From: Stratiolaelaps scimitus
Lineage: Eukaryota > Arthropoda > Arachnida > Mesostigmata > Laelapidae
NCBI GenBank assembly: GCA_019614645.1
Contig: JABWDB010000014.1
Coordinates: 6,236,501-6,300,500 of the forward strand
DNA: 64,000 nt
Direction of reading: 5' to 3'
The stretch's first letter is position 1; the number at the start of each line of letters is the position of its first letter. The notes beneath the pieces were generated by a model. It saw only the letters and a list, made by a program, of their open reading frames with translations, was not told where the DNA came from and searched no databases. The position numbers were made by a program, and so were the translations under genes. Below are positions 32,885 to 45,412 of this stretch, one piece after another.

Positions 32885-32960
32885 GGCCACAGCGGGGTTC
32901 AAACCCAGCACCCGTCTATTTATCCTCGCTGGGCCCGTGGGAACTGCGGCATTCAGATGG
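32885..32960 (-). mobile_element. tRNA-like SINE head, second example
   Basis: On the minus strand GGCCCAGCGAGG (32935-32924) resembles an A box and GGGTTTGAACCC (32907-32896) a B box. The spacing is shorter than at 9.5 kb but the layout matches the SINE head at 29.8 kb. No intact tRNA cloverleaf was found. Confidence 0.35.
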
Positions 32961-33296
32961 GAAGAATCTAAATATCGCATCAACCAACAAACAGCTTCAT
33001 GAGTTTCCCGATGACGATCCATTTTATGGCGTTTGGCCCTAAGACCATTCTAAAGTTCCGACACACATTTTTTAACGCTTGCGTGACCGGCTTGGTTCTG
33101 CTTGTGCATCAGCGAATAATGGTAGTTCTGGTAGCCCCGGGGTTTCTTTGCGAATGGGGTCTTCACGCCAGAGACCTTTCAGACAGTGGCTGACCATTTC
33201 GTGAGGGGATCAGAGCCGGAAGATGGGCTGAAGTAGCAGCAGCAGCACCTCGAAAGGAGAAGGCACGCCGTTCAGCAACAGCAGCAGTAGCGCAAG

Positions 33297-33363
33297 CAAT
33301 GCGAAAGCGGTACCGTGGACGTTAAATATTGGCTGAGAGTCAGCCCGAAAAAGTTTAGTTTTT
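33297..33363 (+). mobile_element. SINE copy 2, 67-bp 5'-truncated fragment
   Basis: The family core (CAATGCGAAAGCGGTACCG ... GAGTCAGCCCGAAAAAG) is flanked by a perfect 14-bp target-site duplication, AGCAGTAGCGCAAG, at 33283-33296 and 33364-33377. It landed in a CAGCAG-rich stretch. Confidence 0.85.
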
Positions 33364-33377
33364 AGCAGTAGCGCAAG

Positions 33378-36300
33378 GAGGAGGGAGGATTTATATTAGT
33401 TCTTCTATTCCCGCGATGTGTACCCTGCTCTGCAATCCCTGCCTACTGACTTACCACGATAACACAGCATAGCAGCTATAAGCAATATCAGCTGTCTCTG
33501 CTACTGTTTCGAGTAGCTCCTACCCTTGCCAATTTTGAGGACGTAATCGCCAATCCCTTCATGGGGATTCCTGGGCTGGCTGAACGGCCATGCCAGCGGT
33601 GGCGTGGCGTCATGTTGACTGCGTTGAATCATGCTAGAGATAGACATGGGTGGGAATTTCTCGATGTGGACAATGTCGTGTATCAAAAGCTCGCTCTACT
33701 GTAACAAAGGAAGAAGTATATCCGTATTATGAAGCCGTGTTGAGACTTGAATATATACTGACAACGCATTCAGGTCCCAGCATAGTTAGTTATGCGTTTC
33801 TCTCGCGTATTATGTCAATATACGCTTGCAATACCGACAAACCTCTAAGCGAGTATCTGAGAGGAATGCCAAAGAATAAAAATTTGATGCATTGCTTAAT
33901 TTATTGGCGGAGATCGCAGGCAACAGTTGTACTACGTTGAGAAACTCCTCAACCCTCTGTTAGCAGAAACGTAGCCCGAGAACATTCATACTGGCTTGAC
34001 AGACAACGATTATATGCCTATAAACTGGAGGGAACTGGGCAAGCATTGACATTGTATTCATTTTCATTCAAATATATAGTTTGTTATTATTATTAATTAC
34101 GTTCAGAATATTACATTGACAAATTAATTTATGTTATGCTTTTTTTGTGTCCGCCAATACCTCTGACTCAGAGATTCCGAAAGACTCTAACCAGAGATTG
34201 CCAGCTTGCACGGAAAGTACGACTTTCCGTGCATGCTGATTAGATGAGTACAGGTGTTATTGTCGAGAATTCGTAATTGGGCAACCCTGAATGTTAACAA
34301 TAATCAGGTTATCAGTTGTATTGAGCACCTGTGCAAAATCTGAGGATGCGAGAATTATCGTCGATGCTGACGAGATAAATGTTTGCGAACGCTAATTGCA
34401 ATTAAGCGAGCATTTCTACTGGTATTCTATTGGAAAAAAAATATTGTATAACTTTCCCATACTGGATTTTGGCCCACGCTGTACAAGCTATAAATCTTCA
34501 CAGCGTCGTCAAGATTGAAAGGCAAGGATGTTTCACGCTCGTATCTCAACATCATTGAGCGCGCCAGTGAGTACCGCTCGATCGAGTGTCTCCTCCAACT
34601 GCAATGCGCGCGCGAATCCACCACGCCACCGGGCTCAAGAAAATCGAACATCACAGTCTGAATATTTGCAATCTCGTTGTCAGATACAACAGAATATATA
34701 TATATATATATTCAAATTTATGAATGAGCGGAGCTTGACGAGATACATGAATGAACGAAGTTATAATACATACTACGTAAGAGAAAAGTATATACGGGAA
34801 AATGATACCACGATGATCTGCCGCGTGAACTCGGCGGACGTACTCGAGCTGCTCAGATGCCCAGTTCTTGCGAAACCAACCGTAGAGAGACAGACAGAGA
34901 GAGAGAGAGAGAGAGCTCGGCTCCATTACCGCACTATCTTTCTGAGTTTGGCCTTATCTGGATAGTCTGTCAGAGCTGGGCTTTTTTCAACAGACCCTCC
35001 ACCACTATCTAGTAAATTTTGCGGGCAGACTCTCAGCCAGCATTTTCACGACGGCACAGCTTCTCCACCACTACCCACAGCAACTCATTGTGACACTACG
35101 CTGAACAAAATAGGTGGAGATAACGAATTTTGATACACGACAACTAAGTCTGGCACGCAGCCAACCACTCGATGCGAATCTCATGAAAGTCCTCGCACTA
35201 GCTGTTCAATAACTGAACAGCAGCATATTATTGAACCATTTCATATTGCCACGCGAAGTATGCTTAGCGATCTGTCACTAATTATAGTTGAAATGACCAC
35301 CTTGACCAACCGGAAGATTTTTGGGCAAAAAAAAATATATATATAATAAAAGTAACTTGTTACTCCAACTGATATCATAACATTGCCAGTAAAATGCACA
35401 TTTGTCCACGTTTCAGAAGCATGTATTTCATAATAATAATAATAATAATAATAACCGATCGCTAAGTTCGGCCAAGTTTACAATAAGGTGGAGCCTATCT
35501 CGTTGGATGGCGCGCTGTGTCCCTTGACTTGTGCGCATGCGTTGCGGCCGATTTCACTTTTAGGCCAAAAAAAATTATATAAACGTGTACATATCTTTTT
35601 TGCCTGGTGTCATTAGTAGTCGTTTTCGGAGTGAGTTCGAACACGGAGACAAAAAATATGAGACATCCGACGCCCGACGCCCGGACTTCAAATTCGAAAT
35701 CTCGGGAATTTCACTCGGACCCTGAGCCTCATCGGATTGCCACCTGTTCAGATCTATGCAGCATGAGCTGGGAGGCAGGTGATTCAGGACGGGGTAGGGT
35801 GGGGTTGTCTAAGTATGGATCTATGAATAACTCGAGCCTGCTTGTTTTAGCGACAGCATTCAGAAGCACCAAAATTGTATAATGTATAACTCAAAATCTA
35901 GATACAATCTTTACCTAAATCACTTTGCATCGAGGGCAGATATTTATGGACTATTGAAGGAGATATTTATGGACTCCGAGTTGCCAGTAAACACATGAAT
36001 CATTCACTTTGTTACCGTCCTGTAAAAGCAATGGACGAGTGAGTATAGTTTATTGGACCAGTATAGTGAGTATAGTTTATTAGTGAGCATAGCATAAGTC
36101 TACCTTCACGGATCAAACAACACTCGGCACAATAAGGAAAAATGTACCGCTTTCCATGCAAAAGATCCATAAGCAGATTAGGCCCACTAATGATCATCCC
36201 ACTAATTAAATTCGCCTTCTTCGAGCCTAGAGAAAACAATGACGCCAATATTTTTCCATCATCGAAAAACATTCCCGCCTTTCCTTCGTTTCATAAGAAG

Positions 36301-39300
36301 TGAACTTAAAATACATCGTATCAGCACAGTATCGTCTATGGCCGTGTAATCATGCTTCATGGTGCGAACTCACACCGCGCGAACGCGAGCAATCGACGAA
36401 CGATCTAAGCGAATAGAAGATATTGCGCTTTCCGAAGCGACAACGCGACATCCGTCAGAATCGTACGATTGGCGATCCGTGCTAGCTCGCCTGAAGACAG
36501 TCAGACCTCAGACAGACGCGGCACCCAGACAGATGTGCGTAGATTATCTTGTGTCTGGCTACGTCTGATCGAGCTGTCGATAATCACCGCGCGGTTGGAT
36601 GTCAGCAAAAACGTGTCCCTCTCGCTCGCTCATTCTCGGCACAGGGCCATTTCAACGATGTGATTTCATGATGCAGCTACTGCTGTTGTCAGATAACGTG
36701 GAAGGGCGCGGAGTTTTTACTCGATCCCTACTTCGTCGAGATTGTCCTATGATATTATAGATAGATATATAGCTGTTATGGCGGTCAATGCGGCGGATTC
36801 GTACGGCTGCGAAGATCTACCCAGAGTTTCCTGCCGCCCATCAGGTGTCCTGCACGCAGGGTGTTTCTGGTAGATAATAATGCAAGGTGGTCATCATACG
36901 ATATAGATGAAACAAAGCCGGCAGCTGTTGTGTTGTGTTCTAAGGTTCGTATGTTGTTTAGTATCAGGGTTGTAATTCAGGCTTCTGGAAGTCAGTTGGG
37001 GCTGGATAACGCAGATCAGAAATCAAACCGAGGGCATTGCTGCAACGTGTGGCGAACTCCAATGTACCACGTTGGTCTATGGTAACGCTAACGGGCAGAA
37101 TGGGAGAATGGGTGCTCGCTCGGACGCGAGACCCCTGTGGAGTGGTCGCTAATCTGCACCTGTTCGCATGTCTCAATTAAAGTTTCCAAATAATTTCTAA
37201 TAATATTGAATAATTCTAATAATATTACAGCAAAGTTATTAAAATAATTTTTAATAACTTTGATTAGCTGATCAGTAGGTCTTGCACACCTTTCATACGC
37301 CCACCGTTATACACTATCTCTCTGAGACTTTGCTCGAGCTTGTTCGCATTTGGGTGGTTTGTAAAAACTCCTCAACAACAACAACAGCTTTGTGGAGACG
37401 AGCGTTGTCGTTGGAAATCCACGGACGCGTGCGCATGTTTGCGCCAGGCCACATATCCAGATCTTCCGCCAAATAGTTATTATACTCCTCTCCGGTGGCA
37501 GGGCTTTTCGCAATAGGAGCCGATCGAAGGCGATTCCGTCGAAATCCATGGCTATATTCAGCATCATTTTCCCGCCGTGAATCTGTTCACACATCTCCGA
37601 TTCATCTGGGTGCAATTATTGGTGACGCTGGTTCCTGTCGAGCTGCATGCACAATTCAATTCATGAATCTCATCATGAATCGCGAGAGTACGTTTCGGGG
37701 ACGCTTATGTCTTTGAAAAAATAGCGTAAGATCTGCTCACGAACGAAAAACAAGAAAAGCTCTCTGTTTCGGCCGCAATCGAGTGGCAGTTTCGATCACC
37801 TCCAATTGGAGGTGATTTGGCAGCTCGTCTCTCCTACCCAAGGCCTCGCGCAGACAATTCCTGTACACCTCTCGCGGGAAGGGCGTCCCAACCTAGCAGC
37901 TTCACCAAATTTAAGTGAATTAAGCGTGTGACACGCCCCGCTCGGAACCGTTAGGTATTAATACTACGCGAACGTGTCGAGGACACCTATATTTTATATT
38001 TCACCCATATCGTACATGGCAAGAATCCACAAATGATTAGACCACAAACTTTCTCACAGCTGTATAAACCAATATCCATTTTAGTTTTCAATGCAACGAA
38101 GCGTAAAGCAATCAAGCCTCAAAACAACGGAGCACGATCGCTGCACTCGCCTTTTTAACATGATGGCAAGACCCTTCTTCTTGTAGAGTACTGGTGATAA
38201 TTCGTCCGGTGAATCGTTGCATTTTAATGGAACCTCCGTCACTCGACGCAGAATTATCTCGTATCGAATTTCCAGCCGAATACCGTATAGTACTCGGCTG
38301 CTCTACACAAAATAATGTTTTTGCAAGCTTCAACTTTAAGCAAATTGTCTGATTCCAGCAATCCATTTGCTTTTATGGCCAAAAAGTGTATGCTCAATCA
38401 TGCCTGCCAGCAAACTATTACTGAAAAGTGCACTCCTCCTGAACACTTAGCGGTTGAACGATCTGTCGCCGTTTGGTACCCGTCATATGAACAGTCATTT
38501 GACCCGGCTAAATTTTGTACAATCAACGTGTTACACATAATAGCAGGAAAACAAGAAGACATCTGCTTGCGCCCAAGGCTCACTTGTGTAACCTATATGC
38601 TACACTCTTCATCGTTTACCTTTTGCAAAAGTCTACCCGCTGGCAGCGGGCAAGGTGCAGATCTAGCAGCTCGTCTATCCAGTGCCATACTAAGCTCATC
38701 CCTTCGTTAATGTTCTTGAATCGTTACTGTGTATATATTGTCAAGGCTTTGTCGTGCACATTTTCACTGTTACGCCAGCCATTGTATTCTCACCGTGTAT
38801 TCTCACCCCATCCAGGCCCAATGTTACCCTCCTCGCATAACGTGATTATTAAAATCTTTGCCCGACGCTAGAAGGAAGTAGTCGTCCGTAGTTGACATGA
38901 GCAGAAGTTTGACTTTTCCTCTAGTGGCCGCGAGCTACAGACATCGTTTTGTGGCCGCTGCAAACCAGCGCTTGCTTAGCCCGTGAAGAACCTGAGGCAC
39001 GGCTAAGTAAATGAAGGCAAAGACGAGCAATGTCGCAAGAGCAAGCGTAGGGCAGTCGCAAGATACATGAATATATCTGTATCCTAGAGATAATAGCTAA
39101 CAACGACCCGGTCCGTGTCATCGTCTCCCTTTCTTTTGCCTCTGAATGTATTTCGCCTCATCCACTGCTGCTATCTAGCACTATGGACGAGGTCTCGTTA
39201 TATAGCCGACTTCACTCTAGCTGGCTCTGTGTGTGCGTGTAAGTGTCTGCGTGGAAGCCGCGAAGCCACACACTTCGAGTACCTGGCATCCGAAGTTGAC

Positions 39301-40958
39301 AACGTCATGAACGACTGATGGAGTCCGTCTGTGACGTCAAACGCGTTCTTCACATCAACAAAGAGGCGTAAGAGAAGTCGACCCGTCCCGGCCATACTGT
39401 CTGCCAGTCAGTCCCCATGCTAAATGATTAGTTGTACGCAACATCTCTACCGTCCGTCCCGCCTGCCTACGGCTGTTCTGCCGGCAAAGCTCAGTCCCGC
39501 GCGTGTTTCTGCCTTAAAGTCGCGTTTCTCCGCTGAGCAGCGAGGTAAGACGGATACTCACATTCTCTTGCTCGCTCGCTCTCTCTCTCTCTCTCTCCCT
39601 AACTTTGCTTATGCTTGCCCAGTCCTGTGGTATGATTACTGCTCGTCGATGTTTCCGGTCAGATACGGATCCGGAGACATCCGCACAGCACCGGATGTTC
39701 TGATGCCTTCGCTCTGACGCAAAAATAAATCGCCGGCTGGTACGGGAGAGATAGTCGAAGCCGAGAAAGACAAGTCGGATCAACTTGGCCAGAGATTGAA
39801 TCGCGCAGATCGGCGAGGCGGCCCTCACCTTGGCGGCGCGATGCGGCGGCGGCGCCGCGGCCGCCTTCTGGCTTCAGACACTCGTCGCAGCGGAATGCGG
39901 GAGCTCTGCCGGATAGAATAAGATCGGATCGTTGGAGAGAAACCCAACGGAGACACGTTAGCGTGCCCACACAGACGTCGAGCGCTGTCGTTTAGCAGGG
40001 CGCTCCTTACGCGCGCATGAGTGTCGCCTTCGGCGCACATTTGAAGCAAGTGAATGCCGACAGCGGGGTTGCTACGGTATCTCCCTGTATTAAATCTCTA
40101 CCACCTTCCGTCGGCGACGGATTCGCAGTGGACGTACGCCGCAACAGACGTGGTGTTACAAGAGATTCAAGCCGGATTGTGCTCAAGTCCGGATTGCCAG
40201 AGACACAGAAGAATCGAAAAACGGCAGACAATGTCAACAGCAGGCTGGTGGCGACTTCAAGAGCAGTTCGTGCGATCTGAGTATCTTAAATAAGAAGGCG
40301 TGTGGACCTGAATGAACTTTTGAGGCTCGCACATCGTGCAGGATCGGAAGAAGAACAATTAAAGGATAACGAACCGATGTAGAAACTTTTGCGAGGTCCA
40401 CTGCCACAGTGCTGACCCATAGGTAAGGTCGTGGTGTCCCTTAGTGCATCGGGCGCATTGTCAAGCAGAGCAGCCCAACAGCTAGCTGTGTGAGGCCAAG
40501 TGTCGTTTCGACACTGAATGAAGTCACAACCGGACCTTCGAAGAGTGTTCAAAGTGATTCCTCTGTGGGCTTCGTTGTGCAAGGTGGTGACGAGAGCTGG
40601 TGGACCAGACGCCACCCATCGCGGTAACAGGACAAGAGACGGCGCCAACGACAACACTAACGAGGGTATGACAAAAAACGCGCAATCCGAATACCGTACA
40701 GGCATGGTACACGGTTCGTAACCCGGCCAACGATTACTTGTGCGGCCAAATCGAGCGTTATGTTTTGTGTACAATTCGCCAATGGGAGATTAATCCCATC
40801 ATGCGGCGTAGTCATTTACGTTCATTCAGTAGATCAGCAACACATCGACAAGAGTATAGTACCCATTTTCGACGATTCTTGACTGAAATGAGCGCAGACG
40901 CGGCGCATTCTTCACACGACAACATCTTTAGAACATAGCATTTGCATCCATTAGCACA
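33378..40958. other. Long intergenic region without a recognised gene
   Basis: It holds only short ORFs, AT-rich DNA and microsatellites: (AT)n near 34694-34711, (GA)n at 34883-34915, (TAA)n at 35430-35454 and (CT)n at 39579-39597. A perfect 11-bp-arm hairpin lies at 34207-34233. The block at about 40300-40958 looks like the degraded body of the LINE-like element whose tail follows. Nothing else could be assigned. Confidence 0.4.
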
Positions 40959-41004
40959 ATTGCAGCTCCTTTAATAAACCAATAAAACCGTTACCTTTAC
41001 CTTA
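40959..41004 (+). mobile_element. LINE-like 3' tail, copy 2
   Basis: ATTGCAGCTCCTTTAATAA, then ACCAATAAAACCG, then TTACCTTTACCTTA matches the tails at 28877 and 43061. The upstream part (about 40300-40958) is probably its degraded body. Confidence 0.6.
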
Positions 41005-42936
41005 TATAAATAAAAACCAATATGAAAGAAAGATAGAAAAAAAAGACAACCGTTCATTATGAAGATCGTTCATATCTATAACGAGTTTCAGACCATTCGT
41101 GTCTGTTGTAGAGGACAAACGAATTCTTTGGAGGACACCCTAAAAACAGGTCCGAATGAATCGGGACTAAACCTTCTCGGATACACACATATATAGATAT
41201 ATATATAAATTGTTTCTCGAGCTGACCCTCAGCTGTTCCCCTATCTGACAGGCCTCAGCTCTTAACCTTTTTAGGTATTACTATGAGTACCTGTCTCGAG
41301 TATATATATATATATATATTCATATCTTTAGTAATTATTTTTTAGTAATAGCATTGCAAGAGGCCAAAGCTGCCCTTGCTGACAATCTACGCGCAATTTG
41401 TGCGAAAAAGTGAAAGAAACTTCTCACGAATAGCTACACGCTGGCACCTGATGTATTTTTTGCTTTTAAATCAACTGCCACGACACATTCACACACACAC
41501 ACATTGCATTGAAGATGGCCTTGTGTCGCCCAGAAAGTTATCCGTTTCATTAGCATTTGCAGTTCACTCAATAAAGGGTTGTGTTCGCAACAGGCAGCAG
41601 TAACAACTTGATCAACATCTCTCGCTTAGAGGGGGGAGATATGAATACGCTAATCTCCATTTATCACAGCCTACTTTCAAGAGCAAATTTTGAGATGCTC
41701 CCTAAGCAAAACGCACGTGTCAAAGATAATTAGAATTCACCCGGCTATACGAAGAGGGTGTGAAGCGTTCAAGGACCTTCTGTGAGCAGGATTTCCGCGA
41801 CAGATCTATGTGGCGGTAGGCGAATTCCCTATATCTGAATCGTTCCTCTGTGGCTAATTTACAATAGGTCCGACCGCATCACAGAAAAAAAGCAATTTTC
41901 GTGACGCGTTCACGTAACATTAATGCGTTAGGACGGGAAGTCGGGTGAACGTTTACGCACAGGAACATGGTATGGTGAAGGTGCTCAGTGGACTTCGTCA
42001 TGGGAAACCTATATTTTTGCGCGATTTCGTACGAGACAAAGCTAATTATATTGATTAAAAAGGGGCATAATAGTAATGGTATTGATTGACCAAAAGTGAA
42101 TAAACTCTGTTGGTATGAATTATTATTTACAGTCCTCCCTAACATCGGCCATTCTGGCAGTAAAAGGTGACAGTTCATATGCTCGGCCATTTTGAACCAT
42201 GAGAGTTTAAAACCACCCACGGCTCACAAGAACAACAGAGTCATAAGCATTTGTTATTATTATACAAGTATTCGCTATCCTTGATTTGTTTGAGCTAGCG
42301 ATCGCACTTGAAAGAAAATACTTGTAGCATATCCGCTTCCTATTTACATGCCGAATAGGTACACTTCATTATCAACCTGGACAGCTACTGCATCTTGGTC
42401 ATTATTGATTGTTTAGATTCGAGCATCTCCCTGTTTAACTGTGTATGTCCTCTTTTGCTCGTATGTCTTCCGCCGTGATTTACCGTCAGTCGATTTGGTC
42501 TCCGGTCACGGCGACGCTCGTCTGGATGGTATTGGATGTGAAATGTGAACTGGGTGTGGATTGTGCTTGACGTGGATCAGGTTCGTTGTGTATATTCATC
42601 GATATAATCGATTCAGGCGCCGGTTTGCGCAACGTACGTGTCGAGTTTCTCGTTGTGTACAACAGCTCTTAACCAAATGTCACATCTCAATTCGCAAACC
42701 TTGCAATAATCATTGTTAGTTCCATTTTATCGCGGATTCTCGACTTAATTGTTCTGAATGGGAATCACTTGCTGGCCGGCTCGAGAAAACATCAGTAACG
42801 AGAAGGTCCAACGATTTGCGACACTGTCCTTGATTCGGTTGAACCCGCAATTGTCCGCGACTGACGAATTGCACTCCAATGAAAGTGTGTCTGAATTAAA
42901 ACATAATTAGTTAGGACGAACTTAGTAGGAACGAAA
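41005..42936. other. Intergenic region, no gene recognised
   Basis: A TA tract lies at about 41301-41320 and a short CA run near 41490. Short ORFs lack motifs. The last part (from about 42880) belongs to the LINE-like element interrupted by SINE copy 3. Confidence 0.4.
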
Positions 42937-43036
42937 GTTGCACATTTACATTTAGGGGTCCGTCTTACGAAGCAATGCGAAAGCGGTACCGTGGACGTTA
43001 AATGTTGGCTGAGAGTTAGGCCCGAAAAAGTGTAGT
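42937..43036 (+). mobile_element. SINE copy 3, 100 bp, nested in a LINE-like element
   Basis: The core GTCCGTCTTACGAAGCAATG and the GTGGACGTTAAATGTTGGC block are flanked by TTAGTAGGAACGAAA (42922-42936) and TTAGTAGGAATGAAA (43037-43051), a 15-bp duplication with one mismatch. The right flank continues into the LINE-like tail at 43061, so the target was that element. Confidence 0.8.
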
Positions 43037-43060
43037 TTAGTAGGAATGAAAATGTCACAA

Positions 43061-43112
43061 AACCCCATTGTAAAATTGCAGCTCCTTTACTAAACCAATA
43101 TACCTTTACCCC
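43061..43112 (+). mobile_element. LINE-like 3' tail, copy 3
   Basis: It starts AACCCCATTGTAAAATTGCA and ends ATATACCTTTACC. It matches copy 1 over the whole tail and over the preceding AATGAAAATGT-like bases. Confidence 0.65.
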
Positions 43113-45412
43113 ACACCGACACCTGCCAAGCTCTGTCCCTGTCCATTGAACTACTATTCGGATGAAACAAGATCAATCGGCACCATATCAATGATATTAA
43201 TGGATATCCCCTGGATACCCTGGAATGACACGCATGTGCTGGGAAACATTCTGTTTCTTCCTTGTATTGATTCCGTCAAATTCGCCTCAGACGCGTCGGT
43301 CCAACACCATTATCGCCGACAATGTTAAACTTGTCCTGTCGACACGCTATACTGGGGTCCGTGTTACCCTGCAGGACGCTCTAGATAGTTTTTCCAGTGC
43401 TCGAAGAAGATGGCGCTTCAAATATCGGTGGGGCTATAATGGGGCTAAGATGGGATTATTGTCAGGGGGATGAAATTCGATGCAAACAATACGTGATATG
43501 GAATCTGACACGCGCACATACACGTCGAGCAGGCCGGGTTTTGGTGTCAAACCCATGATAACTGCGTGCACTGAGGCAGTTTGCACCATTTATCTCCGTG
43601 TAGAGAGGAGATTAAATTGACTACCAAATTGGATCTGCATATTCAGTCTGTTTTCTACACATTCGTCTGGGTTAATCGTGTCTAGTATGCAATCCATATA
43701 TTTTGAAATGTCAAAATGCCGACTTCGTTACAGTAATTATCTCCTTTGTTATGCATCAAATAGTGTTATCTCACAAAATAAATTAAGGTTTTGACGGTTT
43801 TTTCTTCAAGCAAAAGACAGCCCTATCACGCAATTATTTTGTGAGATATTTTCCATAAACAACTATCATTCATTCCATCTCTGCTTAAATTTGCGACTGC
43901 AAATAGATAATGTGCAATAACGCCGATGCCCACCGGGGCCATAGGGTTTCTGTTTGGAATCGAACAGCACACATCCAAATCGACGCGGTTCCTACTTTCT
44001 GAACATTTGTGTATTAAGTTTCTTCGAACTTTCTTTTTTTCGATGAGTTCAAATGCGTTATGTTTGATGAGCTCATTTATTTTACTTCATAATTTTTACT
44101 TCGTTGGTTTAGGCTGCATAATCTGACAAGCTCATTTGATCTAATGTAATTTCATTAGTTTGAGTAATAACCCACTCTGAAAGAGTTCGTCTTCTACTGG
44201 CGGCAAATCCTGGCCTGGCTGAGTGGCGGTCACGTTACCATCACGCAATCTCCGAGAGTACCATTTGGAAACAAATTTAACCAAACAACTTAAGTACCAC
44301 GTTTGTGGTCAATTGTATATTTTTGTACATGAATTGTATCGTTCTTCAGAACGAATTTTGGCAAAATTGGGGTAAATATTCTCGTAGATCACAAGTAGCA
44401 GGCTATTACTCGTAGATCACAACTAGCAGCTGCGTACTCTAGTGGCCGTGGAGAAAATTACGATGTATCTCCTAATTAATTTGAAATACGTCTGTCCACT
44501 CGGTATCGGAAGCAAAACGTGACCCTGACTCATTCCTGCCAAGCTGTCGACGGCCGCCCGGTCAGCCGCCCGAACCTAGCAGACGACGCAGATCATCACC
44601 CCTATCAGCATAATCACTCCCGATGTCTTTTCGTCTGCTAAGCAGCTAGCAGAGGGTTCTGGCCTCTCTCTTTGTCGTCCATTCTGATTGCGTTCTTTAC
44701 GTTCGCTCTACGCGAAACAGAGCGAGAGATAAAGAGAGAAAGAGGTATCTAGTGTCGAATCGTAGGCTGTGTTCTGCGTTTCTGCTGCCTCTGTTGTTTT
44801 CATTGTTATTATTGTTTTGAATTCGTCTGTGTCTGTCGTCGTTGTTGTTTTGGTATCGGCCAGTTCGGTGAAAGAGGGAATCCCTGTTGTCGTCGGCCCG
44901 CGGCCCCATCGTCTACTTGTACGCTCGGTTGAGGGCTGGTCGGTTTATAGCTGTTGCTAGCTGACTGCCTGACTGACAGGCATACTCTTGCGGCTGCCGT
45001 TATGGCTGCTGCTGCTGCTCCGCTTTGTATACTATCATCACTTCTCTCTGTATCTCTCTCTATCACCCTCTATAGATATGTATACGTATAAAACACATAT
45101 AGAGCAGACAGGCGATTTTCGTCAAGTCTAGTGTTCCACTCAGGCGGCAGCATTTTTTTCCACGCGGCTCCGACCGTCGAAATCGTGCGTGCCCTGATCC
45201 CGCTGGATGTTCGAGTGTATGTGTATTAAAATAGATCGATGTGCGTGGTTCGCGCGGTATCGTCTCTTCGACCATGAGTTAGCTGTCTAGTCTAGCCCTC
45301 GCGGCTTCTGCGGTTCGTTTTTGTTCGTAGCTGGCCGTTGGCGCGCAGAGGCACAATATTAATTTCGTCGTCATCGTCCGTGGCGGCTGTCACCCCCAGC
45401 CACAATAACACA
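43113..45412 (+). promoter_or_regulatory. Intergenic DNA leading into a GC-richer 5' region
   Basis: 43113-44500 shows nothing identifiable. From about 44520 the base composition becomes more GC- and CpG-rich, with GA/CT tracts (44700-44740, 45040-45065). It runs up to the ATG at 45413, so it probably holds the 5' UTR and core promoter of that gene. The start site itself cannot be placed. Confidence 0.4.

Noticed and set aside
40286..40774. 162-aa minus-strand ORF
   Set aside because: It lies antisense within the degraded body of a plus-strand LINE-like element whose tail is at 40959; no domain seen.
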